Origin: Cerina litoralis
GTDB lineage: Bacteria > Bacteroidota > Bacteroidia > Flavobacteriales > Flavobacteriaceae
Assembly: GCA_022008415.1 (NCBI GenBank)
Contig: JAIRBC010000003.1
Location: forward strand, 62,001-126,000
Direction: 5' to 3'
Length of the DNA: 64,000 nt
Shown: piece after piece, positions 18,466 through 27,374 of the stretch
Numbering within the stretch: position 1 is the first letter of the stretch
Layout of the letters: the number at the start of each line of letters is the position of its first letter
Position numbers and translations under genes: made by a program
Notes under the pieces: model-generated
What the model was told of the DNA's origin: nothing
Seen by the model: the letters and a program-made list of their open reading frames with translations, nothing else
Databases searched by the model: none

Positions 18466-19581
18466 ATGCAGGATGGCATTAAACATATAATGTTGGATTA
18501 TGGGTTAGCTGTTTTTATTTTATCTGTAGCTATAATTCTTGTTATTGCAGGAGTTAGGAGCAATCGAAATATTACAAAGCAAATTTGCTATAACCTCACC
18601 GCAGTATTTGTCGCTTTTTTTATCTACGAAGTGTGGCCGGTTGCCAGTCATACGGAAGAGGAAAATCATATGGAAGGCTCTTATACACAAGATTATTTTG
18701 AGGATAATGAGGTCCTAGGATATGGGCCTTCAAAGGATAGTATGACAGTTACCTCCCGGAAGTTGTTGAACGGCAGCAATACGGTAGTCTATGATGTAGT
18801 TTACACAATCCGTCAAGGTTTGCGTTACACGCCAAATACTAAAGCAAGTTCCAAGAAGCACGCCCTGTTTTTCGGAGGATCCTTCATGTTTGGCGAAGGT
18901 CTTAATGACAATGAAACGATGCCCTATTATTACAATGAATTTAAAAATTGTCAGTTCGAGGTTAGAAACTATGGTTTCCATGGATACGGCCCTCATCAAG
19001 CCTTGGCTACTATTGAAAGTAAAGTTGTAAATGATGAGGAATTATTGGATTCCGACACAGTAAACGCCTTTTACTTCTTTATTCCTACTCATATTGCTAG
19101 AGCAAAAGGCAGTAGCTGGGATCAAGCTGGCCCGAGATATGAAGTTGTCGACGGCAAGCTAAGGCATGAGGGGTCTTTTAAGGAAAATAGAATTTGGCTT
19201 TTGCGAAATAAGCTTGGGGAAAAGATATTGACCATTTGGAACAGGTCCAAAATTTACAACAGCTTTTTTCAGCAGAAAATTGATGACACTGATATTCTAA
19301 GGACCGCACTGATTATTGAAAAGATGAATGTCCTGTTAACTGAAAGAAATATGAATTTCACCGTAGTTCTATCAAAGTCAAATGGAGTAGAGAGTGAGTT
19401 GGAAAAATACTCCCGAGATAGGTTAATACATTTGCTCAATGAAAAAGGAGTGACTAATTATAAAATTGAAGAAATAATTGATGATTATGAGAATAGTGGT
19501 GATAAGTACGCCATTAAAAATGAAGGGCATCCAAATAGCCTGCATAATAAATTAGTAGCAAATTTTTTAGCAAGACAGTAA
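18466..19581 (+). CDS. Membrane-anchored SGNH-hydrolase-like protein
   Basis: 371 residues. Two hydrophobic segments lie at the N-terminus (about 12-28 and 39-55), then an extracytoplasmic domain. HALFFGGSFMFGEGLNDNE (about 127-145) has the place and shape of SGNH block I, with GGS instead of GDS. NYGFHGYGPHQAL (about 167-179) fits the Gly/Asn block, and EGHPNSLHNKLVANFL at the C-terminus fits the His block. The usual acidic residue two before the His is Glu here. It may modify or de-modify sugars, or handle an acyl group. It lies between carbamoyltransferase and SxtK/SxtJ-like genes, five bases after the former. Catalytic activity is uncertain. Confidence 0.6.
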   Translation: MQDGIKHIMLDYGLAVFILSVAIILVIAGVRSNRNITKQICYNLTAVFVAFFIYEVWPVASHTEEENHMEGSYTQDYFEDNEVLGYGPSKDSMTVTSRKLLNGSNTVVYDVVYTIRQGLRYTPNTKASSKKHALFFGGSFMFGEGLNDNETMPYYYNEFKNCQFEVRNYGFHGYGPHQALATIESKVVNDEELLDSDTVNAFYFFIPTHIARAKGSSWDQAGPRYEVVDGKLRHEGSFKENRIWLLRNKLGEKILTIWNRSKIYNSFFQQKIDDTDILRTALIIEKMNVLLTERNMNFTVVLSKSNGVESELEKYSRDRLIHLLNEKGVTNYKIEEIIDDYENSGDKYAIKNEGHPNSLHNKLVANFLARQ

Positions 19582-19611
19582 GAAATAGTTTTAACCTTAA
19601 ATAGATAAAAT

Positions 19612-19761
19612 ATGGATTTTTTAAGCGATCTCTGGCTCTTTATGAAAGAGCGCAAAAAATTTTGGCTAGCTCCTATTATTATAGTGCTGCTACTTTTAGG
19701 CTTGTTAATTGTATTTGGAGGAAGTAGTGCGGTAGCTCCTTTTATTTACTCCATATTTTAA
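19612..19761 (+). CDS. DUF5989/SxtK-like small membrane peptide
   Basis: 49 residues. It begins MDFLSDLWLFMKERKKFWL, followed by one strong membrane helix (PIIIVLLLLGLLIVFGG) and ending AVAPFIYSIF. The sequence fits the DUF5989 family, whose saxitoxin-cluster member is SxtK. It is 30 bases after the SGNH-like gene, and an ATG for the SxtJ-like protein follows nine bases after its stop. In saxitoxin clusters SxtI (carbamoyltransferase), SxtJ and SxtK are adjacent, so this placement supports a shared role in carbamoylation, perhaps as a membrane scaffold. It is short enough to be missed by automatic calling. Its function is unknown. Confidence 0.82.
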   Translation: MDFLSDLWLFMKERKKFWLAPIIIVLLLLGLLIVFGGSSAVAPFIYSIF

Positions 19762-19770
19762 TTGAGTACT

Positions 19771-20139
19771 ATGAAAAAGAATAAAATTGAACCTTTAAAA
19801 ACGGTTCTGACCATAACTATAGGATTTTTGGTTGTATATCTGGCAACCAAATGGCGTTGGAGCTTAAATGTTGCTTTGATTATTGGGTTGTGTGGTGTTT
19901 TTTCATCCTACTTAGCTAGGAAAATTGATTTTGTATGGATGAAACTCACTTGGGTTTTAAGCTTAATTGTACCTAACATTCTACTTTCCTTGATATTTTA
20001 TGTGTTTTTAACCCCGATAGCGTTGCTTTCTAGGGTTTTTCAGAAACACGATCAATTGTTTCTTAAAAACACCGTTAAGAGCACTTTTAAAAATCACAAC
20101 AAGCAATTTGAAAAACAGTCATTTGAAAACCCTTGGTAG
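19771..20139 (+). CDS. SxtJ-family membrane protein
   Basis: 122 residues from ATG 19771; an in-frame TTG at 19762 abuts the previous stop and is less likely. Two or three membrane helices lie at about 10-30, 32-45 and 58-85, with a conserved-looking W near KWRWSLNVAL, and a basic soluble tail. The pattern matches the SxtJ family, typically encoded next to NodU/SxtI-type carbamoyltransferases and DUF5989 peptides. Its role is not established; I infer a partner that brings the carbamoyltransferase to the membrane or to its lipid-linked substrate. Confidence 0.78.
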   Translation: MKKNKIEPLKTVLTITIGFLVVYLATKWRWSLNVALIIGLCGVFSSYLARKIDFVWMKLTWVLSLIVPNILLSLIFYVFLTPIALLSRVFQKHDQLFLKNTVKSTFKNHNKQFEKQSFENPW

Positions 20140-20198
20140 CTGTGACTTAGGGTATTGTTCTTTAATATAATGTTGGATTTAATTACACACAAGGGGAG

Positions 20199-21584
20199 AT
20201 GGCGAGACGTTTTGTAAATAAATTTTTAATGCCGTTAATTGGGGTTTTTCAAAATTTTTTTAATAATGGACATGAAAGGACCGTTAAAGCCAAAAAAAAC
20301 ATTCTTGGTCTCTTATTCTTAAAAGGTACCAGTATCGCTATTAGTTTTCTATTGGTACCCCTTACCATCCATTATATTAATCCTACACAATATGGAATTT
20401 GGCTAACTTTAGGTAGTATCATAGGATGGTTCAGCTACTTCGATGTTGGTTTTGGCCATGGGCTTCGAAATAAGTTCGCCGAAGCTTTGGCCAATAGCAA
20501 TGCCAAGGAAGCCAGGATTTATGTTAGCACTACCTATTTTTCAATGAGTGCTATTATGGGTGTTGTATTGGTTTTGTTCTTGGCAATCAATCCTTTCCTA
20601 AATTGGGCTAATATTTTAAATGCGGACCAAAATATGTCTTCGGAACTGGGTGTTTTGGCACTAATAGTTTTTGTTTTTTTTTGCATCCAATTTATTTTTC
20701 AGTTAATTGGCACAATAATGACTGCAAATCATGACCCGGCCAAAGCTTCCTTAATACAAACTTTGGGCAGTCTTATTTCCTTGATTATCATTTTTATACT
20801 TACAAAAACAACACAGGGTAGTTTACTTTATTTAGGAATAGTTTTGAGTACGGTTCCGGTAGTGGTTCTTGGAGCTGCTACCCTATGGTTTTTTACTGCC
20901 TCGTATAAACAATATGCCCCATCAATTAAGTTTTTTCGTTTTCAATACATTAAGGACCTTTTGGGTTTAGGGATTCAGTTTTTTATAATAAACATTTCGG
21001 TCCTTATCATGCTCAATACAGATAATATAGTTATAACTCAACTTTTAGGTCCCGAAAAAGTTACTGTTTTTAATGTAACGTATAAACTTTTTACCATGAT
21101 TTCCATGGTTTACATAATTATAGGAACGCCCTTATGGAGTGCATATACGGAAGCTTATACAAAGGGTGACTTTAATTGGATTAAAAATACATTAAAGGCG
21201 ACACAGAAGGTGTGGGGTGTTTTAACAGGACTTACAGTTATAATCCTAATAATTTCGCCTTGGTTTTTTGAACTTTGGCTGGGAGATTCGGTCCAAGTTC
21301 CTTTTTCCTTATCTATAGCTATGAGCACATACGTGGTGGGCTATATTTGGATGAATATTTACACTTTTTTATTAAACGGTTTGGGCAAGATTAGGTTGCA
21401 ACTTTATGTGTCTATTTCTGCCGGTATTATATACATTCCTTTGGTAATTATATTAGGTAAAGTGTGGGGGTTAGAAGGTATTACCTACTTGAGCACTTTT
21501 TTCTTCGTGACCACGGGCATTATTTATAGTATCCAAGTGAAGAAACTAATAAATAATTCTGCTGAAGGTATTTGGGGTCGATAA
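20199..21584 (+). CDS. Wzx-type oligosaccharide flippase
   Basis: 461 residues with about twelve membrane helices. The start of the core (NILGLLFLKGTSIAISFLLVPLTIHYINPTQYGIWLTLGSI) is characteristic of polysaccharide biosynthesis/MVF-type flippases, and a GLGIQFFIINISVLIMLNTDNIVIT segment is near 258. It should flip the lipid-linked repeat unit across the inner membrane. The ATG at 20199 gives a 33-residue cytoplasmic leader; an ATG at 20229 is a possible alternative. It lies just upstream of the polymerase gene. Confidence 0.88.
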   Translation: MARRFVNKFLMPLIGVFQNFFNNGHERTVKAKKNILGLLFLKGTSIAISFLLVPLTIHYINPTQYGIWLTLGSIIGWFSYFDVGFGHGLRNKFAEALANSNAKEARIYVSTTYFSMSAIMGVVLVLFLAINPFLNWANILNADQNMSSELGVLALIVFVFFCIQFIFQLIGTIMTANHDPAKASLIQTLGSLISLIIIFILTKTTQGSLLYLGIVLSTVPVVVLGAATLWFFTASYKQYAPSIKFFRFQYIKDLLGLGIQFFIINISVLIMLNTDNIVITQLLGPEKVTVFNVTYKLFTMISMVYIIIGTPLWSAYTEAYTKGDFNWIKNTLKATQKVWGVLTGLTVIILIISPWFFELWLGDSVQVPFSLSIAMSTYVVGYIWMNIYTFLLNGLGKIRLQLYVSISAGIIYIPLVIILGKVWGLEGITYLSTFFFVTTGIIYSIQVKKLINNSAEGIWGR

Positions 21585-21655
21585 AGTTTGTAATTTCAGT
21601 TTTTTGTAAAGGTAGATGACTAATGAAAATAATGATTTGACAAAGAATTTTTGGT

Positions 21656-22912
21656 ATGGATAGGGAGTTAACCACACATGATGCTAGGAATATCAATATA
21701 TTTTTGGTAGGTATTGCTTTATATAGTATCGCTCTCGTGATTGCACGATCAGATCCTGCTTACCTAGTTATTTTAGCGGGAGAACTCATACAGTTTTTAG
21801 GAATTTGTTTTGTTGTATATTCTTTATTCGCATTTGTCAAATTAAATAACACCACAACGCCCTATGTGAAGTTTATTTTGGCATTGCTGTTGGCATGGTT
21901 TTATTTTTTGATTGCTTGGAGCTTACGCCTTGATTTTGATATTATAAAACGCATGCTTCTTAAAGGAGAAGGATCTTTATTTACCTATTTAATACCTCTA
22001 GTTGTTTTTGCAAAGAAAAAAGTACTTTTTCTAAAAAATACGGTCAGGATTTGCATTATTCTGGGGATTATTTACTTTGTGTTTTTATTTCTGTACAAAG
22101 ATGTGATTTTTAAGATATATGGTAGCCAGTCTGTAGTAAACGAAAAATATTTTTTTGAATATTGTGTGCTATGGCTAAGCATAACTGCTGGAATTATACT
22201 TTTGTTATATCCTTATTTTTCTAGAAAGGTTAAGATTTTTGCTCTGATTGTTGTCTTGGTTACGTTGGTAACAGCTTTGTTCAGAGCTAGGCGTACCCTA
22301 ATCTTTATATCTGTTTTTCCACTACTTTTAGCGGGTTTTCTTTATATTTTAAACTCAAGATACAAATTACTGGCCCTTATAATAGGAATTGTGATTCTGT
22401 TCGGCATTTCAGGCTTGGGTTATGAACTTTATACCAATAATCAAAATGGTTTTTTTAGTAACCTGACGACCCGGATTGATGAAGATACCAGAACAGGGGT
22501 TAATGAGTGTTTTTACAATGATTTTATCTTTAACGATTGGATAATAGGAAGAGGCTTTGAGGGGCGTTATTTTTGCCCGAATATTGACGATAATTATGAA
22601 GTTGTAGGATATCGATCTATGATAGAAACTGACTTTCTTAATATTATATTGAAAAGTGGTGGTGTTTATCTCTTTTTACTTTTATCCCTTATGATCCCCG
22701 CGGTTTATAAAGGTTGGTTCCAATCTAAAAACCTATTGTCCAAAGCAGCTGCCTCATGGATTTTTTTCTGGATAATTTGTTTGTATCCCGCTAATGTATT
22801 TGCTTTTTCCTTTAATTACCTTTTGGTTTGGCTGGCGGTGGGGATTTGTTTTTCTGAGAGAATAAGGTTAATGCCCGAAGAGACAGTTAAACGACATTTC
22901 AAAATGTACTAA
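21656..22912 (+). CDS. Wzy-like polysaccharide polymerase (predicted)
   Basis: 418 residues with about eleven hydrophobic segments and one larger loop (about 265-320) containing RIDEDTRTG and IIGRGFEGRYFCPN, the sort of periplasmic loop seen in Wzy polymerases. An arginine-rich stretch, FRARRTLIF, sits at a helix start. Sequence similarity across Wzy proteins is low, so the call rests on topology and on its place between the flippase and the glycosyltransferases. It would join repeat units on the periplasmic side. Confidence 0.75.
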   Translation: MDRELTTHDARNINIFLVGIALYSIALVIARSDPAYLVILAGELIQFLGICFVVYSLFAFVKLNNTTTPYVKFILALLLAWFYFLIAWSLRLDFDIIKRMLLKGEGSLFTYLIPLVVFAKKKVLFLKNTVRICIILGIIYFVFLFLYKDVIFKIYGSQSVVNEKYFFEYCVLWLSITAGIILLLYPYFSRKVKIFALIVVLVTLVTALFRARRTLIFISVFPLLLAGFLYILNSRYKLLALIIGIVILFGISGLGYELYTNNQNGFFSNLTTRIDEDTRTGVNECFYNDFIFNDWIIGRGFEGRYFCPNIDDNYEVVGYRSMIETDFLNIILKSGGVYLFLLLSLMIPAVYKGWFQSKNLLSKAAASWIFFWIICLYPANVFAFSFNYLLVWLAVGICFSERIRLMPEETVKRHFKMY

Positions 22913-22934
22913 AGTCAATTAATCAGATATAGCA

Positions 22935-24272
22935 ATGCCTTTACCAAAGGTCCTAATTTTAAACCAACCTTTCAACACCAATACCGGTGGTGGGATTACC
23001 CTATCCAATCTATTTGCAAAATGGGACGGGGACAGACTTGCCGTGGCTTGTTCCGGATATTTGCTTACGGAGGACATGGATCCAATGCTCTGCAATACTT
23101 ATTACCAATTAGGTTCTGAGGAACGAAAATGGATATTTCCATTAAATGTTTTTAGCAGAAATTATTACTCAGGTTCAATTAAGATTACCGAATCTGTAGA
23201 AAACAAGAATAAGGTAGTCGTTCGGAAATCTAAGCTTCGTGAGAAATTAGTAATGAATTATGTATTGCCGTTTCTGGAGTACATCGGCTTTGATTATTTT
23301 AAGGCTAAAAGCAAATTGTCCTATCAATTTTGCAAATGGCTGGATGATTTCGATCCTGATGTACTTTATATGCAAGCCTCATCAAGAGAAAGTATTCTTT
23401 TTTGCACAGAGATCATAAAATATAAAAGACGGCCAATGATTTTCCATATGATGGATGACTGGCCTGCTCTGATTGGGGTAAGGGGTTTGTTAAGTAAGTT
23501 TTGGGAAAGAAAAATAAATAAGGAATTCCAGTTTTTAATTGAACAAGCAACTCTTAGGATGAGTATTAGTGATTATATGGCACAAGCGTATTACGAGCGA
23601 TATGGTCAGAAATTTGTAACCTTTCATAATCCGATAGATTTAGAGTTTTGGAAACGAAGCCAAAGAGATAGTTGTGAGCTTAATCTTAGCCCCGTTGTTA
23701 TGTACGCAGGCAGGATTGGCTTAGGTATTGACGAATCCTTAAAAACAATTGCTGAGGCTTTGGAAATGGTAAATGTTGAGTTGGGTACTTCGGTGAAATT
23801 TGTAATTCAAGCCCAAGAATCTCCCACTTGGGTTAAGAATTTTAAGAATGTAGAACACCGTTGTTTTGTAGCCTACGAAGAACTTCCCAAAATTTTTGCA
23901 CAGGCTGATATTTTACTATTGCCTTATGACTTTAGTAAAGAATCTTTAAGTTATATTAAATATTCTATGCCAACTAAAGCACCTGAGTATATGGCAAGTG
24001 GAACTCCGATCTTGGTCTTTGCGCCTTTGGATACGGCGTTGGTTCAGTATGCTAAAGAATACAAGTGGGCGGCATTGGTTACCGAAAATAAGGTGACTAC
24101 ATTGGCTAAGTGCTTTAAGGAATTATTGCTACACCAGTCGGTACGAGAGAAAATTACGCAAACGGCAAAGAAAATTGCTGAAAATCGACACGAAGTTAAT
24201 CAAGTTACCCGAAACTTTCAGCAAGCTATTTTAAAAGTGGCTGCAAATAAGATGAAAGCCGAAGTGCAATGA
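22935..24272 (+). CDS. Glycosyltransferase family 4-like
   Basis: 445 residues with a GT-B fold. The N-terminal nucleotide-free domain starts VLILNQPFNTNTGGGITLSNLF, with the Gly-rich loop seen in GT4 enzymes. The C-terminal domain has VVMYAGRIGLGIDESLKTIAEAL (about 254), FAQADILLLPYDF (about 318) and PTKAPEYMASGTPILVF, including the E that contacts the nucleotide sugar. It adds one sugar of the repeat unit at the cytoplasmic face. The stop overlaps the next start by four bases, implying translational coupling. Donor and acceptor are unknown. Confidence 0.83.
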   Translation: MPLPKVLILNQPFNTNTGGGITLSNLFAKWDGDRLAVACSGYLLTEDMDPMLCNTYYQLGSEERKWIFPLNVFSRNYYSGSIKITESVENKNKVVVRKSKLREKLVMNYVLPFLEYIGFDYFKAKSKLSYQFCKWLDDFDPDVLYMQASSRESILFCTEIIKYKRRPMIFHMMDDWPALIGVRGLLSKFWERKINKEFQFLIEQATLRMSISDYMAQAYYERYGQKFVTFHNPIDLEFWKRSQRDSCELNLSPVVMYAGRIGLGIDESLKTIAEALEMVNVELGTSVKFVIQAQESPTWVKNFKNVEHRCFVAYEELPKIFAQADILLLPYDFSKESLSYIKYSMPTKAPEYMASGTPILVFAPLDTALVQYAKEYKWAALVTENKVTTLAKCFKELLLHQSVREKITQTAKKIAENRHEVNQVTRNFQQAILKVAANKMKAEVQ

Positions 24273-25198
24273 ATAGAATGTATCACTTGGTAATTGGCAT
24301 CCCTACATATAAAAGACCAGCTATGTTGGAGAAATTGGTCAAAAGCATATATGCATCCAACATTAATAAAGAATTTATTTCGGACGTAGATATTTTGATC
24401 GTGGATAATGATAAAGATCGAACTGCTGAGACGACATCCTTAAAACTTGGAAATAGATGCCCTACAAATTTCAGATTCAATTATCATAATTATGCTATAA
24501 GAGGTTTATCTAATGTTAGAAATGAAATTATTCAAAGGGCTTTCAAACTTAACCCCGATTATATTGTATTTGTAGATGATGACGAGTATGTCACCAAGAA
24601 TTGGCTTAATGAATTGATTTATTCTGTGGTTAGTAATGATGCCGATATGGCTATGGGGCCTGTACTTCCAGATTTTGAAAAGAAGGTTCCGGAAGCTATT
24701 TCACATTGGTTCTACCGGCCACAAAACGATAACAGAAAAAAATTAGATTTCATTATAACAGGTAATCTAATTATGTGCTCTAAATTTTTAAAAGAACATC
24801 AATTACAGTTTGATCTAAGATTTAATACGACGGGTTCTGAGGATTCTTATTTTGGCATTTCAGTTCTAAAAGAAAATGGTGCAATTTATTCCGCCGCAAA
24901 GGCAGTGGTATATGAGACTATCCCCGAAAAAAGAGCTACTCTTAAATGGTTGTTACAAAGAAGTTACAACGGGGCAAATAGTTATATATATATGATGATA
25001 TTGGAAAGGAGTTATGGAAAAATAATTAAAAAGTTTTTTATAAGCCTTATTTATATTCTTTTTGGATTTGTTTTTTTATTGTTTTTACTATTTAATTTTA
25101 AGTACAGATATTATGGGTTGTTAAAAATGGCTGAGGGAATAGGAGGATTAACGGGTTTTTTAAATATTCAATTTCATGAATATTCAAAAGTGAGATAA
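24269..25198 (+). CDS. Glycosyltransferase family 2
   Basis: 309 residues. GT-A signature: LVIGIPTYKRPAMLEKLVKSI at the N-terminus, DILIVDNDKD, then the metal-binding acidic cluster YIVFVDDDEYVTKNWL (about 94-109). A hydrophobic segment near 252-274 could anchor it to the membrane. The ATG overlaps the preceding gene by four bases. It adds a sugar to the lipid-linked repeat unit; specificity cannot be read from the sequence. Third positions are strongly A/T biased. Confidence 0.87.
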   Translation: MNRMYHLVIGIPTYKRPAMLEKLVKSIYASNINKEFISDVDILIVDNDKDRTAETTSLKLGNRCPTNFRFNYHNYAIRGLSNVRNEIIQRAFKLNPDYIVFVDDDEYVTKNWLNELIYSVVSNDADMAMGPVLPDFEKKVPEAISHWFYRPQNDNRKKLDFIITGNLIMCSKFLKEHQLQFDLRFNTTGSEDSYFGISVLKENGAIYSAAKAVVYETIPEKRATLKWLLQRSYNGANSYIYMMILERSYGKIIKKFFISLIYILFGFVFLLFLLFNFKYRYYGLLKMAEGIGGLTGFLNIQFHEYSKVR

Positions 25199-25410
25199 TT
25201 TTACATATAATTAATATTTATAAAATGTTTTTGATTCAAGGCCTATAAAGAATCAACTTTTTAGATTGATTTATAAACTTCATAAATAAGCTACCGAATC
25301 ATCGTCCATATTATTGAAGATTCCAACAGCTTTCAACTAAATAGAAGTTTCTATCAAATCTGGTTTAGGTTATAAAGCTACTTAATGTGAATAATTTTTA
25401 ATATTTAAAA

Positions 25411-26556
25411 ATGACAAAGTTGGTTATCATAGAAAGAGTATTTACTAGTTACCGTAAACCGATTTTTGATTATTTACAAAAACACATAGACTTTAAATTA
25501 TTATATGGAAAGAATAATTCAGGAATAAAAACTGTAAACGCCAGTTATGCTAAGCCAATTAATTCTTTTCAGTATGCCAAAGGAGAGACAAAAGTACTTC
25601 TATTTCCTATAAAAGAAATTTTAAAGATTAAACCAGATGTCGTTTTTTGCGATTTAGCTATTGGTATGCTTAACCTTCCTGTAATCATATATTTAAGTAA
25701 GGCATTTAATATTAAGTTTGCATTCTGGTCACATGGATATAATAGAAAAACCGGTTTTAATCCGAAGAATAAATTAATCGATAAATACAGGCTTTTTTTA
25801 ATGAAGTTGGTTGATGCTAATATAGTTTATAGTCAATTTGACAAAGATGTAATTTTGCCTTATCTCGATAGGAATTCGGTTTTTGTGGCTCAAAACACTT
25901 TAGATACAAATGCCCTATCACGTATAAGAATAGAGTTGGAACAGGAAGGAAGAACCAATATAAAGCAAAGGCTTGGCATAAAACATGATTTTAATCTTGT
26001 TTTTATTGGACGAATGTTGCCATCGAAAAGGCCAGATTTGCTTGTTGATCTTTATGAATACTTGCTATTAAATTGTAACATCGCGGTGGGAATTCACTTT
26101 GTAGGGGAGGGCGAGGTGCTATCAAAAATAAGGACTCGGGTCAATAGAAATTTTGATAAAAATGATTTTTATTTTCATGGAGCAATTCATGACTACTTTG
26201 CCACGGGACAAATTCTATTTGTAAATGATTTGATGATAAATCCTGGTTATTTAGGATTGTCTGTTAATCATGCTTTTTGTTTCTGTTGTCCCGTACTTTC
26301 GTTTCAAACGAAAAATGGCTATCCAGCGCATAGTCCTGAGGTGGAATATGTAATTCATAACAAAACAGGATTTCTTTTAGAGAGCCATACCCTAGAAACG
26401 ATGGCGATAAAAGTTATCGACTACCTTAAAAATAGAAAGATACAAGAAGAATTTCATCAAAATTTGAAATACGCTGTTGAAAATACATTTCCAATAGAGA
26501 AAATGGTTAATGGACTTTTAGAGTGTTTTGAATTTTTGACTAAGAGCAAAAATTAG
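25411..26556 (+). CDS. Glycosyltransferase family 4-like
   Basis: 381 residues, GT-B fold. The N-terminus LVIIERVFTSYRKPIFDYL matches a subgroup that begins directly with the first strand. The second domain has FNLVFIGRMLPSKRPDLLVDL (about 191) and a GLSVNHAFCFCCPVLSFQ stretch in the donor-site position. SHGYNR (about 111) is a loop often seen near the acceptor site. A 212-base gap without features precedes it, so it may have its own promoter. Substrate unknown. Confidence 0.8.
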   Translation: MTKLVIIERVFTSYRKPIFDYLQKHIDFKLLYGKNNSGIKTVNASYAKPINSFQYAKGETKVLLFPIKEILKIKPDVVFCDLAIGMLNLPVIIYLSKAFNIKFAFWSHGYNRKTGFNPKNKLIDKYRLFLMKLVDANIVYSQFDKDVILPYLDRNSVFVAQNTLDTNALSRIRIELEQEGRTNIKQRLGIKHDFNLVFIGRMLPSKRPDLLVDLYEYLLLNCNIAVGIHFVGEGEVLSKIRTRVNRNFDKNDFYFHGAIHDYFATGQILFVNDLMINPGYLGLSVNHAFCFCCPVLSFQTKNGYPAHSPEVEYVIHNKTGFLLESHTLETMAIKVIDYLKNRKIQEEFHQNLKYAVENTFPIEKMVNGLLECFEFLTKSKN

Positions 26557-26657
26557 TAAATGGCTTATTTTAACTTTATTCCCAAACAGAAATTGGGGTT
26601 GAGCACTTGCCATTTGGTTACTTTAAATGGGAAAGCCACTTTTAACGGACAACCAAT

Positions 26658-27374
26658 ATGAAAATAATTACAACAAGCTGGGATGATGGCTATCCTGCAG
26701 ATAATAGAATTGCGGAATTACTTCACAAGTATAATATGGCCGGAACTTTTTATGTACCTAAAAGAAATGATGAGTATGAGGTAATGAAAGAAGATGCTAT
26801 CTCTGATATTTCCCAACAATTTGAGATTGGCGGGCATACTTTGAATCATGTTCGAATTCGTTCAACATCAAACGATCTTTTTGAACGAGAAATTTTAGGC
26901 TGCTATATATGGTTAGAAGAGTTTTTAGATATTAAGCCACTTTCTTTCTGCTTCCCTGGAGGGGTATTTAATAAACCCGCTATGGAATATGCTTTAAATT
27001 CAGGTTTCAAATTACTCAGAACTACCGAGTTATTAAGCACTACGGGCCTAAATTCAAATAGCTTATTGCCTACTACTTTACAGCTTTATAAACACGATCA
27101 TTCCACTTATTTTAAACATTTATTAAAGCAATTTAAATTTAACTCTATTTGGCTTTACGCCCATTCAGGAACAAGAGCAGACCTATTTAAAATGGTTGAT
27201 TTTTATTTGAGGCAAATTGATGATTATGGTGGTTGTTTTCACTTATGGGGACATTCTTGGGAAATTGAAAAATTTAACCTATGGAAGGATTTGGAAGAGA
27301 TTCTTAAATTAATTTCTGGTAACGGTAAATTTAAATACCTTCCCAACGCCGGGCTTCTGGAAGAAAATAATTAA
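26658..27374 (+). CDS. Polysaccharide deacetylase (NodB/CE4-like)
   Basis: 238 residues. NodB motifs: TTSWDDGYP (Asp9, Asp10) and GGHTLNH (His60, His64) give the Asp-His-His metal site; CFPGGVFN and LYAHSG later in the chain take the place of motifs 3-5. The HLWGHSWEIEKFNLWKDLEEIL ending is typical of a subgroup found in polysaccharide loci. There is no signal peptide, so it likely acts in the cytoplasm on the lipid-linked oligosaccharide. Its stop codon overlaps the next start by one base (TAATG). Confidence 0.85.
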   Translation: MKIITTSWDDGYPADNRIAELLHKYNMAGTFYVPKRNDEYEVMKEDAISDISQQFEIGGHTLNHVRIRSTSNDLFEREILGCYIWLEEFLDIKPLSFCFPGGVFNKPAMEYALNSGFKLLRTTELLSTTGLNSNSLLPTTLQLYKHDHSTYFKHLLKQFKFNSIWLYAHSGTRADLFKMVDFYLRQIDDYGGCFHLWGHSWEIEKFNLWKDLEEILKLISGNGKFKYLPNAGLLEENN

